From: Chloroflexota bacterium
GTDB taxonomy: Bacteria; Chloroflexota; Anaerolineae; Anaerolineales; Anaerolineaceae
DNA: 9,954 bases
Assembly: GCA_029777225.1 (NCBI GenBank)
Contig: JAKOSR010000181.1
Coordinates: 1-9,954 of the forward strand
Direction: 5' to 3'
Below are positions 6,541 to 9,954 of this stretch, piece by piece (within the stretch, counting starts at the first letter, position 1; each line of letters opens with the position of its first letter). The position numbers and the translations under genes were made by a program. The notes beneath the pieces are model-generated. The model was not told the DNA's origin. It saw only the letters and a list, made by a program, of their open reading frames with translations, and searched no databases.

Positions 6541-7737
6541 AGGCTGGTTGGCGCTGGGGGTGGGCGTCATCGCGGGGGTCGCGGTTGGCGCGGGTGTTGG
6601 CGTGGGCATGGGGGTTTGGCCAGAGGGGTCATGCACGTAGACGTAGTCGCCCACATCCGCCCAGTTGTAGACCCAATGGGCATCGCCAGGGAACATGTTG
6701 ACGCAACCGTGAGACTGCTTGAAACCAAGGGTGGTCGGCCAGTAGATGCCGTGAATGGCCTGAGCGTTGTTGTAATACAACGACCATGGGACGCTTTGCA
6801 GGAAGTAAAAATCGGAGCGGTCGCTCTTGTAGGAGCCCTGCATGGTGTGGGTTTCAAACTTTTCGTAAACCTGGTAAACTCCGGGGTCTGAGTAAAGTTC
6901 ACCGGAGCCCGTGGCGATGAGGGCGGCGAAAATGAGCCGGCCCTTTTCGTAGACAGCCATGGTCTGGTTATAGAGGTCAATGTTTATCCAGCGGTCTCTT
7001 TCCACGCCGGCAGGTTTTTGGGTATCCACAACAACGACACGAGCTTTTACCGCGGGCACCCACTCCTGCGGTCCAATTTCAAACCAATCGTAACCTTCGG
7101 CCGCGCGGGTTTGGTAGATTTGGATGACGTCATACTTGGCGTACTGCGCGACCGTGGGGGCAGAGAATGAAGGCGAGCTGTAGCTGGGGGTCTCAACGAT
7201 GGTCCAACCGAAATCATTCTTTGGGGTGGCTGAGAATTCCAGCCCCTGCGAGCGCGGCCAGGAATAGAAAGGTGTGGCTTCCACCCAGCCGCCGCCCTCG
7301 GTTTGGACAAAGGTGCGGCCATTGACCTCACGGGAGCTGTACATGGTCACGTAGCGGGAGCCACCACCTGGGATGGTGTTGATGATGGTCCCATCGGATG
7401 TGGCAGCTTCCAGGCTGGCATAAACAGGCACTTCTCCGTTCGAGGTGATGCGGGCGAGGTATTCGGGGAGCTCAGAAAGCGAGGGGTCCGGCGAAGCAGC
7501 TGGTAAATCCCGGATTGGGTAGGGAAAACCGAGCTCGCTCAGCGCCTTGATGGACTGGGAGGAGCCCAAAGGAACACATGTGGCAGGTGTTGACTGGTAA
7601 AGGCCGGGCAGGCAAATCGGCAAATCGTAATACCCCCCGTCCCCGGTGGAGGTGCCGGCCTGCACGGGAAGGGTCACGCCGCCCTGCGAAAGCAGGACAA
7701 CTAGCGCGATGAGGGTGAACAAACGGGTCTTTTTCAT
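6538..7737 (-). CDS. Secreted L,D-transpeptidase (YkuD domain) with Pro/Thr-rich tail
   Basis: A 399-residue exported protein predicted to form 3-3 cross-links, or attach partners to peptidoglycan stem peptides, outside the cytoplasmic membrane. MKKTRLFTLIALVVLLSQGG is a classic signal peptide with likely cleavage after VQA (residue 27). A Tyr/Ser/Pro-rich region with two Cys (42, 54) comes next, then an SH3-like beta segment (about 100-155, GEVPVYASLE ... GGGWVEATPFYSW). The YkuD domain starts near residue 248 (DRWINIDLYNQTMAVYEKG). Its catalytic signature is complete: His329 in AIHG, then SHGCVN with nucleophile Cys345. The protein ends in a low-complexity tail of alternating Pro and Thr (about 376-399), unusual at the C-terminus of this family and probably extended. 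The frame is open up to 7920, but MKK at 7737 is chosen because it begins the signal peptide and has GGA about 5 bases upstream; ATG at 7746 is possible. It converges on the carboxypeptidase gene. Confidence 0.9.
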   Translation of the reverse strand: MKKTRLFTLIALVVLLSQGGVTLPVQAGTSTGDGGYYDLPICLPGLYQSTPATCVPLGSSQSIKALSELGFPYPIRDLPAASPDPSLSELPEYLARITSNGEVPVYASLEAATSDGTIINTIPGGGSRYVTMYSSREVNGRTFVQTEGGGWVEATPFYSWPRSQGLEFSATPKNDFGWTIVETPSYSSPSFSAPTVAQYAKYDVIQIYQTRAAEGYDWFEIGPQEWVPAVKARVVVVDTQKPAGVERDRWINIDLYNQTMAVYEKGRLIFAALIATGSGELYSDPGVYQVYEKFETHTMQGSYKSDRSDFYFLQSVPWSLYYNNAQAIHGIYWPTTLGFKQSHGCVNMFPGDAHWVYNWADVGDYVYVHDPSGQTPMPTPTPAPTATPAMTPTPSANQP

Positions 7738-7899
7738 GATTTCCATTATAGCCGCAGTTTTCGAAGCGGTTTTCCTGGATACAACCTCAGGCCGGCCGGT
7801 CAGGAGATGGAATATTCCTGTAAATGCTGCATTGTGCCGCATGGAAAGAAAGAATCCGAGTAGAATCAACGTAATTGTTAACTGTTTCTGGAGGCCAGC
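7738..7899. promoter_or_regulatory. Divergent promoter region between the L,D-transpeptidase and phzF-like genes
   Basis: These 162 bases separate two divergent starts and hold no gene. Reading leftward there is a perfect TATAAT at 7750-7745, only 7 bases before the transpeptidase ATG. Upstream of it are two direct copies of GAAAAC (7762-7757 and 7774-7769) spaced one helical turn apart, the outer one at -35 distance. Reading rightward, TAGAAT at 7861-7866 is a candidate -10 box without a good -35. GGAGG at 7890-7894, five bases before ATG 7900, is a clear ribosome binding site. A GC-rich palindrome GGCCGGCC lies at 7790-7797. The promoter boxes are tentative; the ribosome site is firm. Confidence 0.4.
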
Positions 7900-8703
7900 A
7901 TGAAGTATCCGATTTATCATGTCGACGCTTTTGCCGTACAGCCATTCAAGGGCAATCCCGCCGCGGTTTGCCTGTTGGAAAAGGAACGCGACCCCGCCTG
8001 GATGCAGTCTGTAGCTGCGGAAATGCGGCTTTCAGAGACGGCTTTCCTGACCGCCAAGGGCGAAGGCTACAACTTACGCTGGTTCACTCCCGAGATGGAA
8101 GTTGAGCTCTGTGGACATGCCACCCTGGCCAGCGCACACATCCTGTATGAATTTGGCTTTTATGAGCCTGATGAAGTCATCAAGTTTTACACCAAGAGCG
8201 GCCTAATCACCTCCAGCTTTAGCCGGGGTACGATTGAGCTGGACATGCCACGCCGGGACCCCAAGCCGGTTACCATGGTGGAGGGATTGCTCGACGTGGT
8301 TGGCATTCAGCCCGTGCAGGTGATGGGCTACGAGCACAAGCAACTGTTGGTTGAATTGCCCACGCCAGAAGACGTGGAAAATTTTGTGCCCGATTTCGCA
8401 AAAATTAAACAACTGGCGTACCCTGACCTCATCCTGACCGCCGCGTGTGACTGTGTGAAGTACGATTTCATTTCGCGCTTTTTCTCGCCTAAGACTGGCA
8501 TCAACGAAGACCCGGTGACCGGGATGGCGCATTGCGTTTTGGGACCCTACTGGGCAACGAAGCTTGAGAAAACCAAGTTCCACGCGTACCAGGCATCCAA
8601 ACGCGGTGGAGAGGTTTGGGTGAGGCTTGGAACGGACCGCACGTACGTCGGCGGCAAGGCCATTACAGTGGCTGCCGGCGAACTGCTGCATCAACGGGAT
8701 TAA
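7900..8703 (+). CDS. PhzF-family (phenazine biosynthesis-like) epimerase/isomerase
   Basis: A 267-residue cytoplasmic protein of the PhzF / diaminopimelate-epimerase-like fold, made of two similar halves that enclose an active site. The first half begins HVDAFAVQPFKGNPAAVC (residues 7-24), carries the catalytic Glu46 in LSETAFL, and continues 'LRWFTPEMEVELCGHATLASAHIL' (59-82). The second half has 'GINEDPVTGMAH' (200-211) and 'YVGGKAITVAAGEL' (249-262), the matching half-site. Length is normal for the family. PhzF itself isomerises a phenazine precursor; most bacterial homologues have unknown substrates. No phenazine genes are nearby, so I do not infer phenazine production. The start is secured by GGAGG five bases upstream. 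The gene is monocistronic: divergent promoter on the left and a terminator 18 bases after the stop. Confidence 0.9.
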   Translation: MKYPIYHVDAFAVQPFKGNPAAVCLLEKERDPAWMQSVAAEMRLSETAFLTAKGEGYNLRWFTPEMEVELCGHATLASAHILYEFGFYEPDEVIKFYTKSGLITSSFSRGTIELDMPRRDPKPVTMVEGLLDVVGIQPVQVMGYEHKQLLVELPTPEDVENFVPDFAKIKQLAYPDLILTAACDCVKYDFISRFFSPKTGINEDPVTGMAHCVLGPYWATKLEKTKFHAYQASKRGGEVWVRLGTDRTYVGGKAITVAAGELLHQRD

Positions 8704-8721
8704 GAAAACATCGTTTGACCT

Positions 8722-8764
8722 GGCAACCTCGGTGATTTGTTTGACGCCGGGGTTGTCGTTTTTT
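8722..8764 (+). terminator. Intrinsic terminator after the phzF-like gene
   Basis: Arms 8722-8732 (GGCAACCTCGG) and 8747-8757 (CCGGGGTTGTC) form an 11-bp stem with two G-U pairs and a 14-base loop. It is followed after one base by six T (8759-8764). It begins 18 bases after the PhzF stop codon and most simply ends that transcript. The 83 bases between it and the xpt start hold only a weak 5-bp hairpin (8780-8784 with 8793-8797), with no clear promoter and no purine riboswitch core. Confidence 0.8.
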
Positions 8765-8847
8765 CAGGCAAAAGCGCCCTGGCGAAACAATCCGCCACAT
8801 GAGATAAGCACAACCAGCCAAAAGGATGGAAGGCAAAGGAGAACAGC

Positions 8848-9432
8848 ATGCAGCTTCTAAAAGACAGGATCTTAAAGCAGGGGCAAAACCTGGGGAACGG
8901 AATTTTAAAAGTGGACCGGTTTATCAATCACCAGGTTGATCCGAACCTGATGGATGCCTGCGGCCTGGAATTCGCGCGGCTGTTTGCTACACTTGGCGCG
9001 GAAAAAATCCTGACGGCAGAAATCTCGGGCATCGCGCCGGCCATCATGGCAGGCAAGTACCTTGGCATACCGGTGGTCTACGCGCGCAAGAGCAAACCCG
9101 TCACCATGCCCAGTGAGGTGTACCTGACGGTGGCTCCCTCTCATACCAAGGGCATTATGACGGAGCTCATCGTTTCTCCGGAGTACCTGGGCAGGGACGA
9201 GAAAATACTCATCATCGACGACTTTTTGGCCTCCGGCGCGACCATCGCGGGGTTGGTAAGGCTGGCACAGACAGCCGGCGCGCGCGTGGTGGGTATTGGC
9301 ACCCTGGTGGAAAAGACATTTGAAAAAGGACGCCAATTGCTGACCTACCTTGGCGTGCCAATCCATTCACTGGTTTCCATCTGCAACATGGATGATGGCC
9401 AAATCATCTTCACCGACGAATACGAGGCCTGA
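8848..9432 (+). CDS. xpt: Xanthine phosphoribosyltransferase
   Basis: A 194-residue cytoplasmic enzyme that joins xanthine to PRPP to give XMP in purine salvage. It resembles Bacillus subtilis Xpt along its whole length and is the same size. Visible matches include LKVDRFINHQVDPNLM (residues 20-35), the substrate-side 'EISGIAPAIMAGKYLGIPVVYARK' (58-81) and the PRPP-binding loop LIIDDFLASGAT (121-132) with its paired acidic residues. The C-terminal 'VEKTFEKGRQLLTYLGV' is also typical. The start is firmly set by AAAGGAGAACAGC before ATG 8848. guaA begins only 10 bases after the stop, and its product converts XMP to GMP, the next step, which strongly supports both assignments and co-transcription. 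In Bacillus xpt is controlled by a guanine riboswitch; I cannot find one in the 144-base leader region here. Confidence 0.95.
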   Translation: MQLLKDRILKQGQNLGNGILKVDRFINHQVDPNLMDACGLEFARLFATLGAEKILTAEISGIAPAIMAGKYLGIPVVYARKSKPVTMPSEVYLTVAPSHTKGIMTELIVSPEYLGRDEKILIIDDFLASGATIAGLVRLAQTAGARVVGIGTLVEKTFEKGRQLLTYLGVPIHSLVSICNMDDGQIIFTDEYEA

Positions 9433-9442
9433 GTTCCTGCCC

Positions 9443-9954
9443 ATGGCCGAACGAATTCTCATCCTCGATTTTGGTTCACAGTACACCCAGCTCATCGCGC
9501 GGCGGGTGCGCGAACTGCAGGTTTTCTGCGAGCTGCTGCCCTGGAACACGCCAAAAGTCGAAGCGCTGACAGAGACAACGCGTGGGATTATCCTCTCAGG
9601 TGGGCCGCAGTCGGTTTACGACTTCGGGGCACCCACGTTGCCCGGGTACGTGTTGAAGAGCGGGCTACCCGTTTTGGGGATTTGCTATGGGATGCAGATA
9701 CTCGCGGCTGGGACCGGCGGGTTGGTGGAACGCGCCTCATTGCAGGAATATGGGCTGGCAGAAATCCAGGTTTTGGGTGTGAATCCGCTGCTGACCGAAA
9801 GCCCGCAGACCGTGTGGATGTCCCATGGGGACCAGATTACACGGCCCCCAGAGCAGTGGCAGGTGATTGCTTCGTCTGCCTATTGCCCGGTTGCCGGCAT
9901 CATGGACGAGACACACAGGTTGTTTGGGCTGCAATTCCACCCGGAAGTGTCGCA
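9443..9954 (+). CDS. guaA: GMP synthase (glutamine-hydrolysing), N-terminal part, cut by window end
   Basis: These 170 codons are the glutamine amidotransferase domain of GuaA, which makes GMP from XMP, ATP and glutamine. The opening 'ILILDFGSQYTQLIARRVREL' pattern is diagnostic for GuaA among class I amidotransferases. The oxyanion motif 'GIILSGGPQSVYD' (residues 48-60) is present. The catalytic triad is complete: Cys81 in GICYGMQ, with His166 and Glu168 in FHPEVS at the very end of the window. 'VWMSHGDQIT' (124-133) is also GuaA-like. The ATP-pyrophosphatase and dimerisation domains (about 330 more residues expected) lie beyond 9954. The start at 9443 is 10 bases after xpt; the nearest GAGG is inside the end of xpt about 15 bases upstream, so translation may be coupled. 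Confidence 0.95.
   Translation, partial: MAERILILDFGSQYTQLIARRVRELQVFCELLPWNTPKVEALTETTRGIILSGGPQSVYDFGAPTLPGYVLKSGLPVLGICYGMQILAAGTGGLVERASLQEYGLAEIQVLGVNPLLTESPQTVWMSHGDQITRPPEQWQVIASSAYCPVAGIMDETHRLFGLQFHPEVS

Noticed and set aside
6532..6891. Plus-strand open frame starting beside the terminator
   Set aside because: It is antisense to the YkuD catalytic domain; its Gly/Arg-rich start is only the reverse of the Pro/Thr codons.
7738..7920. N-terminal extension of the L,D-transpeptidase to the ATG at 7920
   Set aside because: It would overlap the phzF-like start and place 61 residues before a textbook signal peptide; the divergent promoter region explains these bases better.
8704..8847. 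Guanine/xanthine riboswitch ahead of xpt
   Set aside because: I see none of the conserved three-way junction bases or paired loop sequences.

Overview
The window is an ordinary-looking bacterial chromosome segment. It is gene-dense, moderately GC-rich, and free of transposases, CRISPR arrays, rRNA or tRNA. The gene content points to a Chloroflexota bacterium, most likely of the Anaerolineae. The clues are a divergent complex I-type membrane subunit, a SelB with a 'REMTIDLGFA' type switch region, a short SerA-like dehydrogenase, an M32 carboxypeptidase, and a secreted YkuD transpeptidase with a Pro/Thr-rich tail. This assignment is inferred from protein flavour, not from a marker gene.

Layout. 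Bases 1-807 are the 3' part of a proton-translocating membrane subunit of the NuoN/NuoM type. A 90-base gap with a possible -10 box leads into a run of + strand genes: a cytoplasmic coiled-coil protein of unknown function (898-2088), selB (2097-3992), a D-3-phosphoglycerate dehydrogenase-like enzyme (4027-4965) and an M32 metallocarboxypeptidase (4987-6495). The gaps in this run are only 8, 34 and 21 bases, so it is probably one transcript. It ends at a strong intrinsic terminator (6508-6540). The terminator lies between convergent genes: the secreted L,D-transpeptidase (7737-6538, minus strand) finishes inside its T-tract. Next comes a 162-base divergent promoter region, then a PhzF-family protein (7900-8703) with its own terminator (8722-8764). 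Last is a purine-salvage pair: xpt (8848-9432) followed after 10 bases by guaA, which is cut by the window end.

The most notable feature is in the carboxypeptidase. Its frame is broken once, by an in-frame UAG at codon 224, immediately followed by AUG. Both halves are otherwise intact, every zinc-protease motif is present, and the total (502 codons) is the normal family length. It may be a recent nonsense mutation, a base-call error, a split two-chain enzyme made by stop-start reinitiation, or UAG readthrough. SelB is encoded two genes upstream, but I find no UGA-Sec site, SECIS element or tRNA-Sec here, so a functional link is not supported by the sequence.

Functional reading: xpt and guaA both feed GMP/XMP synthesis and are plausibly co-transcribed. 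The coiled-coil/selB/serA-like/carboxypeptidase run has no obvious single pathway. I saw no clearly new multi-gene system; the interrupted carboxypeptidase and the coiled-coil gene coupled to selB are the best leads.
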